Shown: piece by piece, positions 44,493 through 52,479 of the stretch
Layout: each line of letters starts with the position of its first letter
Position numbering within the stretch: position 1 is the stretch's first letter
From: Flavobacteriales bacterium 33_180_T64
Lineage (GTDB): Bacteria; Bacteroidota; Bacteroidia; Flavobacteriales; Flavobacteriaceae
NCBI GenBank assembly: GCA_002162685.1
Contig: MAAQ01000002.1
Coordinates: 248,001 to 312,000, forward strand
Direction of reading: 5' to 3'
Length of the DNA: 64,000 nt
Made by a program: the position numbers and the translations under genes
Notes under the pieces: generated by a model
Told to the model about the DNA's origin: nothing
Database searches by the model: none
The model's input: only the letters and a program-made list of their open reading frames with translations

Positions 44493-45899
44493 TTATTTCA
44501 AGTAATTTCTAATTCCATAACTTGCTAAAACACCTTCTCCTGTTGCTGCAGCTACTTGAGCTATTGCACCTTCTCGACAATCTCCCGCAGCAAAAATACC
44601 TTCTACAGAAGTTTGAGCTAAACCTGAAGTTTGTATAAATCCACGTTCGTCAAGTGAAACCACATCCTTAAATGATTGAGTGTTTGGGATTAAACCAATA
44701 AAAATAAATGCGCCATCAGCTTCAATCACCGCTTTTTTATTAGTCTCATTATCTTTAACTTTTAAGCCTTTAAATAGATTGTTTTCATTTGAAACAAATT
44801 CAAGTGACGTTTTATTCATATAGGTTGAAATATTATCAATTGTTTTTAGTTTTTCAACATAAGTTTCAGAAGCACTAAAGTTTTTAGAACGCTGAATAAT
44901 TTTAACGCTCTTACAAAAACCAGCTAAAAATATACCCTCTTCTAATGCAGAATTCCCTCCTCCAATTACGATAATATCTTTATCTCTATAAAATGCACCA
45001 TCACAAGTGGCGCAAAAATGAATTCCAGAGCCTATTAATTCTTCTTCATTTGGTATTTCCAATTTTCGATATGTAGAACCTGTAGACAACACTACTGTTT
45101 TTCCTAAATAAGTAGCACCTTTTGTTTGTATAGAAAATAGATTATCCTGTTTTTTAATACTAACGACTTCTTCCCCTGTTTTGATAACAGCCCCATAAGT
45201 TTTAGCTTGCTCTTCCATTTTCTCCATTAATTTTGGACCAGAAATGGATTGAAACCCTGGGTAATTCTCAATTTTCTCTGTTAAAAATGCGTTTCCTCCT
45301 ATTGTAGATTTCTCTAATATTAACGTATCAAAACGATCGCGCTGAGCATAAATAGATGTTGTTAAACCAGCTGCTCCTCCTCCAATAATAATGGTATCAA
45401 AAATTTTATGCTCTTTCTCTACATTTATTGAAAGTAATTCTGTTAACTCTAGATTGTCTGGGTTAGCATATGGTTTTCCATTAATTAATACAGTAGGGAT
45501 AATACGTTTCCCATTATTAATTTTTTCAACCTTTTGTGTCGCCCAATCATATTTATCTACATCGATAAATTCAAAATTAATACTATTGTCTCTTAAAAAA
45601 CTTTTAGCTCTTCGACAATCTGGACACCAATCGGCTCCAAACAATTGTACTTTACCCATTTCATTTATTCCTAGGATAGATGCTAATTCAATATTATCAG
45701 GGTTTGTATATGACTTGCCTTTAATAATAAGAGTTGGTATAATTCGTTTCCCATTATTAATTTTTTCAACTTTTGATGTTGCTTCTTTATCTAAATCAAC
45801 ATCGATAAAAGTATAGTCAACATTGTTCTCTTTTAAATATGCTTTAGCTCTTCTGCAATCAGGACACCAATCTGCACCATAAAGTATGATTTCATTCAT
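44493..45899 (-). CDS. Thioredoxin reductase fused to two tandem glutaredoxin domains
   Basis: 468 residues. Two near-copies of a glutaredoxin/NrdH-like domain come first, each with the redox pair WCPDC (Cys12/Cys15 and Cys92/Cys95) and the cis-proline stretch KRIIPT. They are followed by a low-Mr thioredoxin reductase: FAD site GGGAAG (173-178), the disulphide CATC (296-299), NAD(P)H fold IVIGGGNSALEEG and the second FAD motif FAAGDCREG. Electrons would run from NAD(P)H to the CATC pair, then directly to the attached glutaredoxins. The duplication is the unusual part. Confidence 0.9.
   Translation of the reverse strand: MNEIILYGADWCPDCRRAKAYLKENNVDYTFIDVDLDKEATSKVEKINNGKRIIPTLIIKGKSYTNPDNIELASILGINEMGKVQLFGADWCPDCRRAKSFLRDNSINFEFIDVDKYDWATQKVEKINNGKRIIPTVLINGKPYANPDNLELTELLSINVEKEHKIFDTIIIGGGAAGLTTSIYAQRDRFDTLILEKSTIGGNAFLTEKIENYPGFQSISGPKLMEKMEEQAKTYGAVIKTGEEVVSIKKQDNLFSIQTKGATYLGKTVVLSTGSTYRKLEIPNEEELIGSGIHFCATCDGAFYRDKDIIVIGGGNSALEEGIFLAGFCKSVKIIQRSKNFSASETYVEKLKTIDNISTYMNKTSLEFVSNENNLFKGLKVKDNETNKKAVIEADGAFIFIGLIPNTQSFKDVVSLDERGFIQTSGLAQTSVEGIFAAGDCREGAIAQVAAATGEGVLASYGIRNYLK
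45420..45893 (-). repeat. Tandem 240-base internal duplication (glutaredoxin domains)
   Basis: Residues 3-80 and 83-160 of the fusion protein repeat with an 80-residue period, and parts are close at the DNA level: the stretch encoding KVEKINNGKRIIPT appears twice with almost no change (around 45740-45785 and 45500-45545). Confidence 0.75.
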
Positions 45900-45955
45900 T
45901 TGTTTTGTGTGTTAATTTTAAGTTTTTAAGTTACGTCTTAGAAATTCACTTAACC

Positions 45956-46312
45956 CTATGAATGATAATATCTTTCTCTATATATTTTACCGTTTTTCCA
46001 TTCGGTAGCTACAACTTGTTCAGAAATCATAGTACTTCCATCTTTAAGTTTTAATGTCATTACCGCATCATAGAACGAGTGATTTCCTTTTACAGCATAA
46101 TTTCCAACTTCATAACCTATAAATTCTTCTAAATCATTTTTAATAAAGTCGTCTTCAAACTTTACACAATAAGCCTTTCCTATTTTTGGTTCTCCATTTC
46201 CCTCTCGCAATTCTACTTCATCATGTAAATACGTTTCCATAGCTTCGATAAATTCGCCTTTAGCTAATAATGAATGAATGTGTTTTAAGTTGCTTTCTAT
46301 TTGATTTTCCAT
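45956..46312 (-). CDS. SnoaL-like (NTF2-fold) protein
   Basis: 118 residues. The order of helix-rich N-terminus (KHIHSLLAKGEFIEAMETYL), the motif HDEVELREGNGEPKIGKAY and beta strands (DAVMTLKLKDGSTMISEQVVATEWKNGKIYRERYY) is that of the SnoaL-like/NTF2 fold. Such proteins may be isomerases, hydrolases or simply ligand binders; no catalytic residue can be fixed here. A good promoter box precedes it. Confidence 0.75.
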   Translation of the reverse strand: MENQIESNLKHIHSLLAKGEFIEAMETYLHDEVELREGNGEPKIGKAYCVKFEDDFIKNDLEEFIGYEVGNYAVKGNHSFYDAVMTLKLKDGSTMISEQVVATEWKNGKIYRERYYHS

Positions 46313-46355
46313 TTGATTTTTAATTATTTGATTTTACTTTCAGTTATTAATACTG

Positions 46356-46363
46356 CAAAGTTA
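46356..46363 (-). promoter_or_regulatory. Candidate promoter -7 box for SnoaL-like gene
   Basis: TAACTTTG on the minus strand is an exact match to TAnnTTTG, 44 bases before the start codon at 46312. A TTTA-like -33 lies at roughly the usual distance. Initiation would fall near 46349, leaving a leader of about 37 bases. Confidence 0.5.
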
Positions 46364-46420
46364 TAGTACAAGAGAGGGTATATAAATATATATTATTCCT
46401 GATGAATTGTACTTTTTTCC

Positions 46421-46891
46421 TTAAAACTCGTAACTGAAGTGCCAACCTCCAAAAATTTTAAATTGGTCACCTATAAGTGAGCCAATAGTTGGACCTGTAT
46501 GAATATCACCTAGCTCAAAAGCAAATTCAGCTTCAGCATAAGCAGAGATTTCAGTGTCCTTATGTGAATTTGGTAAAGAAAAACTTGGACCTGTATTAAC
46601 GGTTAAAAACGAATACGGTTTGTGACTTATAAGTGCTGCTATTTCATGATCAATGCGATTCCCTTCTTCAAAAACAAGTGTATGCCCTATACCAAATGCC
46701 CATTTATGTGATGTCCAGTAAGTGAGATGAATTTCGGTTGCAAAATTAGTTGTTTCGGTTTCAGTGTTATAAATAGACAACCCAGAAAGCACCAATTCTA
46801 ATCCTGGCTCTTTATCATCATGTTCTTGTGCTGTTATGACTTGATTTGTTCCTAATATAATAAAGAACAGCACTACTGTTTTTTTTATCAT
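46421..46891 (-). CDS. Exported beta-strand-rich protein, unknown function
   Basis: 156 residues, signal peptide ending in TAQ (near ITAQEHDDKE). The mature protein has alternating strands with aromatic and polar residues (TEIHLTYWTSHKWAFGIGHTLVFEEG, FLTVNTGPSFSLP) and ends in FHFSYEF, which suggests a small outer-membrane barrel. I do not recognise a family. It lies immediately after the terminator hairpins of the P460 operon and must have its own promoter. Confidence 0.6.
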   Translation of the reverse strand: MIKKTVVLFFIILGTNQVITAQEHDDKEPGLELVLSGLSIYNTETETTNFATEIHLTYWTSHKWAFGIGHTLVFEEGNRIDHEIAALISHKPYSFLTVNTGPSFSLPNSHKDTEISAYAEAEFAFELGDIHTGPTIGSLIGDQFKIFGGWHFSYEF

Positions 46892-46910
46892 TTTTTAAAT
46901 TTTTAGAAAT

Positions 46911-46976
46911 AAAAAGCCCAAAAGCACACACATCATCTGCTTTTGGGCAACACTAAAACTATTATAAAAATAGTTT
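46911..46976 (-). terminator. Tandem hairpins forming an intrinsic terminator after P460 genes
   Basis: Reading the minus strand after the stop at 46992, the first hairpin has perfect eight-base arms (46956-46963 with 46969-46976) and a five-base loop. The second has perfect 11-base arms (46916-46926 with 46938-46948), an 11-base loop and a direct U-tract encoded at 46911-46915. The second alone is a textbook rho-independent terminator. Confidence 0.8.
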
Positions 46977-46991
46977 AAAACCAATCTACTA

Positions 46992-47603
46992 TTAGCGCTT
47001 TGCTGTGTTTTCTGGTGTTACTTCCTCACCAACATTTTTTGCTGCTCTTAATACAGGATAATGTTGTGTAAATACAAAATCATCGCCTGCACTTGTATTA
47101 TGACACGAATTACATTGCGCAGTTTTAAAAGCTTTACCTGTTGCTGATAAAGTCCCTTCGGTTGGGTTAGTAAAACTAAAATATGCCCAATTCCCAGGCT
47201 CATTAGGAAAATGCTCTTTGCTTTTTATAGTCGCTTCTAAACCAATAAAATTTCCCATAAAATACCCACTACCACTAGCTGCAGATTTACCTCCTACACT
47301 TACCAGTTCTTTTATAAGAATTGTGCCTTCTCTCCATTCTCCTGTTTTTTTATAGTGTTTATAACTTATAGGATCAATATATACATTATGGAATTCTGGA
47401 AATGCAGCTTTTCCATTATTCATATCATTTGGTGTTAAAGGCGTTCCAACATAAATCCATGTTCTATAGTTTAGTGGACGAACTAACTCACCATTAGAAT
47501 CCATAGTAAAATAGGTTGCTTTCACATAGTTATCATTGTCATTACATGATGTAACCATTATCATGGTTATTATCATTACAAATATGTACTTAAGATTATT
47601 CAT
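46992..47603 (-). CDS. Cytochrome P460-like lipoprotein (short paralogue)
   Basis: 203 residues with lipoprotein signal (VTSC, Cys20) and a cytochrome P460 domain: TWIYVGTPLTPNDMN, AAFPEFHNVYIDP, GEWREGTILIKELVSVGGKSAASGSGYFMG, then the haem site CNSCH (Cys164-His168) and GDDFVFTQHYPVL. It stops soon after the P460 domain. It is a close paralogue of the first 200 residues of the upstream gene, 24 bases away. P460 haems oxidise hydroxylamine or NO in some bacteria; here only the haem site is certain. Confidence 0.83.
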   Translation of the reverse strand: MNNLKYIFVMIITMIMVTSCNDNDNYVKATYFTMDSNGELVRPLNYRTWIYVGTPLTPNDMNNGKAAFPEFHNVYIDPISYKHYKKTGEWREGTILIKELVSVGGKSAASGSGYFMGNFIGLEATIKSKEHFPNEPGNWAYFSFTNPTEGTLSATGKAFKTAQCNSCHNTSAGDDFVFTQHYPVLRAAKNVGEEVTPENTAKR

Positions 47604-47627
47604 TTTAAAATTCGTTTTTAGTTATTA

Positions 47628-48743
47628 TTATTTTAGCGGAAAGGCAGTTCTAACCATATCTCTTCCTATTGTATGACAACTCACACAACCTTCAACACCG
47701 TTTCCTATAGCGGCTATTTTATCAGCATCTGAAGAATCTGTAACCTCATACCAAAACCAACCATTTCCAATATCAGACTTATCATGAGTTTTTGCCATTA
47801 CTGCCCAACCAGCAGGATTCTCATTTGCATCATACATTTCTTTGACGACTACAGCCCCTAAAGGATGCTCATCATTTCCTTTTTCTAAAGATTCTGCAAG
47901 AATATCATTTATAAAGACCTTTACTGGTAATCCTAATTTTTGATGTGGTCCTAATGATGGGTGTAATTCTGTTTCTTGGTTTGTATAGCTTTTATATTTT
48001 CCTGATTTTAAATAAGCGAATAATTGTTCTTTTCCTAAAGGAATTTCTAGTGTTAAGTTTTCTGGAGTAGGCGCTGAGGCTTCCCATTTACCAACTTTAG
48101 GTTTTGCTTCTGAACCCGCCATTCTTGCTGCTGCATTTTCAGGAGTAATTGACGTACCAACTCCTTTCGCTGCAGTTAGAACAGGATAGTGTTGTGTAAA
48201 TACAAAATCGTCTGCTGCGCTAGTATTATGACATGAATTACACATTTTTGTTTCAAAAGCTTTCCCGGTATTAGCTAAATCTCCACCTTTTGGATTGGTA
48301 AAACTAAAGTAAGCCCAGTTACCAGGTTCACTAGGAAAATGTTTTTTACTTTTAATGGTTGCTTCTAATCCAATAAATTCACCCATAAAGTAACCACTAC
48401 CACTAGCAGCCGATTTACCTCCTACGCTTATAAGCTCTTTTACCAGGATTGTTCCTTCTCGCCAAGTTCCGGTTTCTTTATAATGATCGTAACTCATTGG
48501 ATCTATGTATACATTATGAAATTCTGGAAAAGCTGCTTTACCGCCATTCATATCGTTTGGAGTAACAGGTGTGCCAACATAAACCCAAGATCTATAATCT
48601 TGTGGTCGTTTTAAATCCCCTTCATCATTCATAGTAAAGTAAGATATATCTTGATATCCTTCTCCTTCATTTTTACATGAGGTAACAGTACATGTCACCA
48701 TTAGAATAAGTGCAGCTATTTTATAGATTTTTTTAAGTTTCAT
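47628..48743 (-). CDS. Cytochrome P460-like lipoprotein with second haem site
   Basis: 371 residues with a lipoprotein signal (TSC, Cys23). Residues about 35-200 form the P460 domain with haem motif CNSCH (168-172). A different C-terminal half follows (LHPSLGPHQKLGLPVKVFIND, NPAGWAVMAKTHDKSDIGNGWFWYEV) and ends with a second c-type motif CVSCH (353-357). The protein is therefore a periplasmic dihaem lipoprotein. It is the upstream partner of the short paralogue and is preceded by a SnoaL-like gene 15 bases away. Confidence 0.83.
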   Translation of the reverse strand: MKLKKIYKIAALILMVTCTVTSCKNEGEGYQDISYFTMNDEGDLKRPQDYRSWVYVGTPVTPNDMNGGKAAFPEFHNVYIDPMSYDHYKETGTWREGTILVKELISVGGKSAASGSGYFMGEFIGLEATIKSKKHFPSEPGNWAYFSFTNPKGGDLANTGKAFETKMCNSCHNTSAADDFVFTQHYPVLTAAKGVGTSITPENAAARMAGSEAKPKVGKWEASAPTPENLTLEIPLGKEQLFAYLKSGKYKSYTNQETELHPSLGPHQKLGLPVKVFINDILAESLEKGNDEHPLGAVVVKEMYDANENPAGWAVMAKTHDKSDIGNGWFWYEVTDSSDADKIAAIGNGVEGCVSCHTIGRDMVRTAFPLK

Positions 48744-48758
48744 TTTATATGTTTTAGG

Positions 48759-49142
48759 TTAGTAACTTGTTAGTTTATATTGCAGTTTATGTATATAATT
48801 ATCGTTCCAAATATTGCTTACACTTATTTCAGTTAAATCAAATGTGCCTTTTATTTTTTTACAAATCACGAAAACCCTAAATGTAGAATTCTCATCTTTT
48901 TTAAGCATTTTTTCAATCTTAAATTGAATGACTTCTGTGGACTTATTTAAAAGGGTTCTTTTTAAGTATTTGATCCACGTTTTTTTTGAAATGTAACGTT
49001 GTTTCCTATTGTAATTTATTTCAATATTTTCATCTATAAACTTCTCAATAGCTTCTTCTATTTTTTGATTCTTAAGTAGCATCAAAAAAACATCCTGATT
49101 AATATCTTTATATAATTTGGTATCGTTTTTAATTAAATTCAT
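48759..49142 (-). CDS. SnoaL-like small protein, possibly NTF2 fold
   Basis: 127 residues, lysine-rich. The pattern of N-terminal helices (DVFLMLLKNQKIEEAIEKFIDENIEINYN) followed by strands (STFRVFVICKKIKGTFDLTEISVSNIWNDNYIHKLQYKL) resembles the SnoaL-like protein at 45956-46312, but similarity is weak. No catalytic residues can be assigned. It lies between an AraC regulator and the P460 genes, all on the minus strand, so it is probably part of that operon. Confidence 0.55.
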   Translation of the reverse strand: MNLIKNDTKLYKDINQDVFLMLLKNQKIEEAIEKFIDENIEINYNRKQRYISKKTWIKYLKRTLLNKSTEVIQFKIEKMLKKDENSTFRVFVICKKIKGTFDLTEISVSNIWNDNYIHKLQYKLTSY

Positions 49143-49165
49143 AAATAAATCATGTTAAAATTAAC

Positions 49166-50026
49166 CTATTGAGACTCTATTGTATTGCACTTTTTTCCAT
49201 ATCCCCTTATATGTGAGCTACTTTTATATTGTTTTCTAAAATATTGAGCAGTTACTCCTGTATGTTTTTTGAAAAATCGCGAAAAATAAGCAGGATCATA
49301 GAACCCAACCTCAAAACATATTTCTCTTATACTTTTGCTTGTATAGATGATCCTCTTTTTACTTTCAAACAAGAGTTTGTCTTTAATAATTTCACTTGGG
49401 TTTTTAAGTCCCTTTTTTTGAAATAAACGCAATAGGTTTTTAGGTTCGACATCTAGTTGTGCAGCATAGTCTGAAACATTATGAAATATGCTAAACTGTG
49501 AGTTTAAAATTTCTCCAAAACAATTAATATACTTGATATCATTACTAAATTTCTCCTTAAGAGCATTTTGTAATAAGCTACAGAGCGTGTGTTTTAACTT
49601 TTCAACATTAATAGACGTCGTTTCTTTTATAATGTCTTCTATAAATATAAATGTGTTTTCTATTAATGACCTTTGTTCATCTTTAAAAAAGAGTATTGTG
49701 TGGTTTTTAAAATTGTTCTTAGTACTTGCATTAATAAAACCACAAATAAATATTAGAGATGAAGAAAAGATTTCAGTGTTAAAACGTAGTACTTTAACTT
49801 GAGATAAATTAGTACTTTCACAGCTAAACGAATTTCCTTTATCTAATAAAACAATGCTATTAGAAGGCATAACCATTTGTTGGTTATTTATTTGACATTT
49901 TAAGGCACACTTGGTATTCCAAATTAAATCTGCAGAACACAGACTCTCAAGCTTGAAAATCTCTGATATATGATTTTCATAACTTATGTAAGGGTAATTA
50001 AGTAATGATCCTATTTCAGCTTGCAT
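49166..50026 (-). CDS. AraC-family transcriptional regulator
   Basis: About 286 residues from the ATG at 50026 (MQAEIGSLL). A GTG at 50047 is in frame, but it overlaps a TAnnTTTG promoter box, so the ATG is preferred. The N-terminal half is a cupin-like sensor (WNTKCALKCQINNQQMVMPSNSIVLLDKG) and the C-terminal 100 residues are two HTH motifs with SKSIREICFEVGFYDPAYFSRFFKKHTGVTAQYFRK. It probably regulates the adjacent SnoaL-P460 genes. Confidence 0.9.
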   Translation of the reverse strand: MQAEIGSLLNYPYISYENHISEIFKLESLCSADLIWNTKCALKCQINNQQMVMPSNSIVLLDKGNSFSCESTNLSQVKVLRFNTEIFSSSLIFICGFINASTKNNFKNHTILFFKDEQRSLIENTFIFIEDIIKETTSINVEKLKHTLCSLLQNALKEKFSNDIKYINCFGEILNSQFSIFHNVSDYAAQLDVEPKNLLRLFQKKGLKNPSEIIKDKLLFESKKRIIYTSKSIREICFEVGFYDPAYFSRFFKKHTGVTAQYFRKQYKSSSHIRGYGKKCNTIESQ

Positions 50027-50046
50027 GCATCTCTTTTTTAGATACA

Positions 50047-50054
50047 CAAAATTA
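50047..50054 (-). promoter_or_regulatory. Candidate -7 box for the first AraC gene
   Basis: TAATTTTG on the minus strand fits TAnnTTTG. Initiation would fall near 50040, giving a leader of about 14 bases before the ATG at 50026 and excluding the GTG at 50047. Confidence 0.4.
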
Positions 50055-50127
50055 AAAGAGACAGCTGCTTTAGTTGATAAACATTTTTCCTAATTAGATG
50101 TCTATTTTCCTATAGCAAAAAAAATGT

Positions 50128-50973
50128 TTAATAAATATTTAAAGTGTTTTTTTTGAAATGTATTGGAGACACACCTACTTGAGTTTTGAAGAATTTAGAA
50201 AAGTGTGATGCTTCGTTAAATCCTAAATCAAATGCAATCTCTTTAGATGATTTTTCAGAAAGCAATAATAGTTTTTTTGCTTCAAGTATAATACGATCAT
50301 TTATAACTTGCAAAGGAGTTTTGTTGTTATATTTCGTAAAAAGATTTGAAATTGTTTTAGGCGATTTATTTAATAATGATGCATAATCTGACACTTTATG
50401 CTTTTCTCTGAAATTTGCTTCAACCAATAAATTAAATTGTCTTATAATATCAACTTTTGATTGTTCCATCGTTGGATCAACGATGGTTTTCTTTAAAAGT
50501 CTTACCGATTTTATAAGCACTCTCTTAAGCAACACTCTTAACATTTCGCCTTGAATATGATCTTTCGTTTGAAATTCTTCCTCAAAAAACATAAAATGCA
50601 ACTCAAAACTCTTTCGTTCTTTTTCTGTTAAATTAACCATAGTAGGTGCCGAAGACCCTAAAAACAGAAAACCGTTACATGATACTTCATGATCATGATC
50701 TCTAATACAGTAAAACTCACGATCAAAAATTATCGAGCTCGCTCCTTTTAAAAAAGGTTCTATTTGAATCATATTAAATGGCGTACAAAACAGGACCTGA
50801 TTCTTTTCTAAATTTACCGAATACCCATCTACGCCTATGGTGATAGGATTCTCCTTCGCCCAAATTATTTTATAAAAATCACCTGTTCCGAGTCTTTTTT
50901 CAAAAGAGGCACAATTAAAATCTGTTAAAACGAGATTCCCTTGTTCAGGCTGCTTTGAATATTTAAAGTTCAT
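50128..50973 (-). CDS. AraC-family transcriptional regulator
   Basis: 281 residues. The N-terminal cupin-like part has WAKENPITIGVDGYSVNLEKNQVLFCTPFNMIQI and the C-terminal double HTH has NKTPLQVINDRIILEAKKLLL and SSKEIAFDLGFNEASHFSKFFKTQVGVSPIHFKK. It is similar in layout to its neighbour at 49166-50026 and lies upstream of it on the same strand. The 262-base region before it is shared with the HD-PycTM gene on the other strand. Confidence 0.9.
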   Translation of the reverse strand: MNFKYSKQPEQGNLVLTDFNCASFEKRLGTGDFYKIIWAKENPITIGVDGYSVNLEKNQVLFCTPFNMIQIEPFLKGASSIIFDREFYCIRDHDHEVSCNGFLFLGSSAPTMVNLTEKERKSFELHFMFFEEEFQTKDHIQGEMLRVLLKRVLIKSVRLLKKTIVDPTMEQSKVDIIRQFNLLVEANFREKHKVSDYASLLNKSPKTISNLFTKYNNKTPLQVINDRIILEAKKLLLLSEKSSKEIAFDLGFNEASHFSKFFKTQVGVSPIHFKKNTLNIY

Positions 50974-51200
50974 TTAGCAATACATTTAATAGTAGTTAAT
51001 TCGAAAAAAAGAGAAATATATTCTGTAAACTTACATTATATTTTCAAAAAACACTTTCTTGATTTTAATATGAATCTTATTATCAAGTATAATACATTTT
51101 AAATGATAATGGTTATCCTTGAAAAAAATACAGTCTTTCATATTCGATTGATGAAAGCATATTTTGTAATTTACGACAAACCAAATTATCATTAATTAAA

Positions 51201-51220
51201 GTTTAGTATTTTTACTAAAC
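51201..51220. promoter_or_regulatory. 20-base perfect palindrome before HD-PycTM gene
   Basis: Arms GTTTAGTA and TACTAAAC are separated by TTTT and end 15 bases before the start codon at 51236. The symmetry and position fit an operator or a short leader hairpin. The rest of the region 50974-51235 is AT-rich with no other clear element. Confidence 0.5.
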
Positions 51221-51235
51221 AAACTAATAGTCTTT

Positions 51236-52462
51236 ATGGATACGCTTATTGTTGAAACAGAAAAACATGTCATTTCTCTTCTAAACGAAACATTAGATAA
51301 TACATTTACATATCACAACTCACCTCATACGCAACGCGTTGTTCAAAAAACTAGAGCTTTAATTGAAGCTAACCAACTGGATAACGACCAAGCTACTCTT
51401 TTAATTACTGCTGCGTGGTTTCATGATACAGGCTACACAAAAGGCATTGAAAATCATGAAGAAAAAAGCGTACAAATTGCTACTCGATTTTTAAAAAGTC
51501 AAAATATTCCACAGGAACATATAAACGCTATTTCAAAATTGATTTTAGCAACAAAAATGGGTTATGAACCTAAAAACGAATTAGAAAAAATTATTAGAGA
51601 TGCTGATACATCACATCTAGCCAGTAAAAGTTATAAAGATATTTGTGAATTGTTAAGAAAAGAATGGGAACTTACTTGTGACAAAACCTTAACGGAGTCT
51701 AAATGGTTACAGGAAAACATTAATTTTTTAACAAAACATCGTTTTTATACTGATTTTGCCTCTGCTAATTGGGAAAAGCAAAAAGGGAAAAATTTAGCAC
51801 AATTGCTTAAAAATCAAAAGAAACTTCAACTAGAGAGTTCTAAATTAAAACAGAAAAAAGAAGAACTAGATTTTAAAAAAAATAAGATAGAATTACCAGA
51901 GCGTGGTATAGAAACTATGTTTAGAGTTGCACTTCGTAATCATATCACATTAAGTGATATTGCTGATACAAAAGCTAATATCTTGTTATCTGTAAATGCA
52001 ATTATAATCTCTTTAGTTCTTTCTAACTTAGTATCGAAATTAGACAACCCTTCAAACTATTATTTAATTTGGCCTACTGCTATTTTTGCTGCTTTTACAG
52101 TGGCCTCAATTGTATTATCTGTTTTAGCTACACGTCCAAATGTTACTCAAGGAAAATTTACTAAAGAAGATGTTGCTAACAAAAAAGTAAATCTATTATT
52201 TTTTGGGAATTTTCATAAAATGAAACTCGATGAGTTTGAATGGGCTATGACAGAAATGATGCAAGATAGAGATTACCTTTATAGCTCTCTTACTAAAGAT
52301 TTATACTTTTTAGGATTAGTTTTAAATCGCAAATATGGGTTACTGCGATTAACTTATACTGTGTTCATGATAGGAATACTCGTAAGTGTTATTTCTTTTG
52401 CGGTAGCTTTTCAACAAGCGGAAACAAATGCTTTAATAGTAAAAGCAAGTTCATTACTATAG
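51236..52462 (+). CDS. HD-domain protein fused to Pycsar-type transmembrane effector (PycTM/DUF5706-like)
   Basis: 408 residues. Residues 1-180 form an HD phosphohydrolase: His31 in HNSPHTQRVV, His63-Asp64 in AAWFHDTGYTKGIENHEEKS and Asp122/Asp124 in IRDADTSHLA. A lysine-rich coiled stretch (180-222) leads to a C-terminal region with LSDIADTKANILLSVNAII and three membrane helices (about 248-268, 278-299, 375-393), as in PycTM effectors of the Pycsar defence system. No cyclase gene lies nearby. From memory such HD-PycTM proteins occur as solo genes in many Bacteroidota. Confidence 0.85.
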   Translation: MDTLIVETEKHVISLLNETLDNTFTYHNSPHTQRVVQKTRALIEANQLDNDQATLLITAAWFHDTGYTKGIENHEEKSVQIATRFLKSQNIPQEHINAISKLILATKMGYEPKNELEKIIRDADTSHLASKSYKDICELLRKEWELTCDKTLTESKWLQENINFLTKHRFYTDFASANWEKQKGKNLAQLLKNQKKLQLESSKLKQKKEELDFKKNKIELPERGIETMFRVALRNHITLSDIADTKANILLSVNAIIISLVLSNLVSKLDNPSNYYLIWPTAIFAAFTVASIVLSVLATRPNVTQGKFTKEDVANKKVNLLFFGNFHKMKLDEFEWAMTEMMQDRDYLYSSLTKDLYFLGLVLNRKYGLLRLTYTVFMIGILVSVISFAVAFQQAETNALIVKASSLL

Positions 52463-52479
52463 ATTGCTAGTGAATTTGA

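Noticed and set aside
46992-47603. Short P460 gene as a truncated pseudogene
   Set aside because: The P460 domain and haem site are complete and a signal peptide is present; many P460 proteins end at this point.
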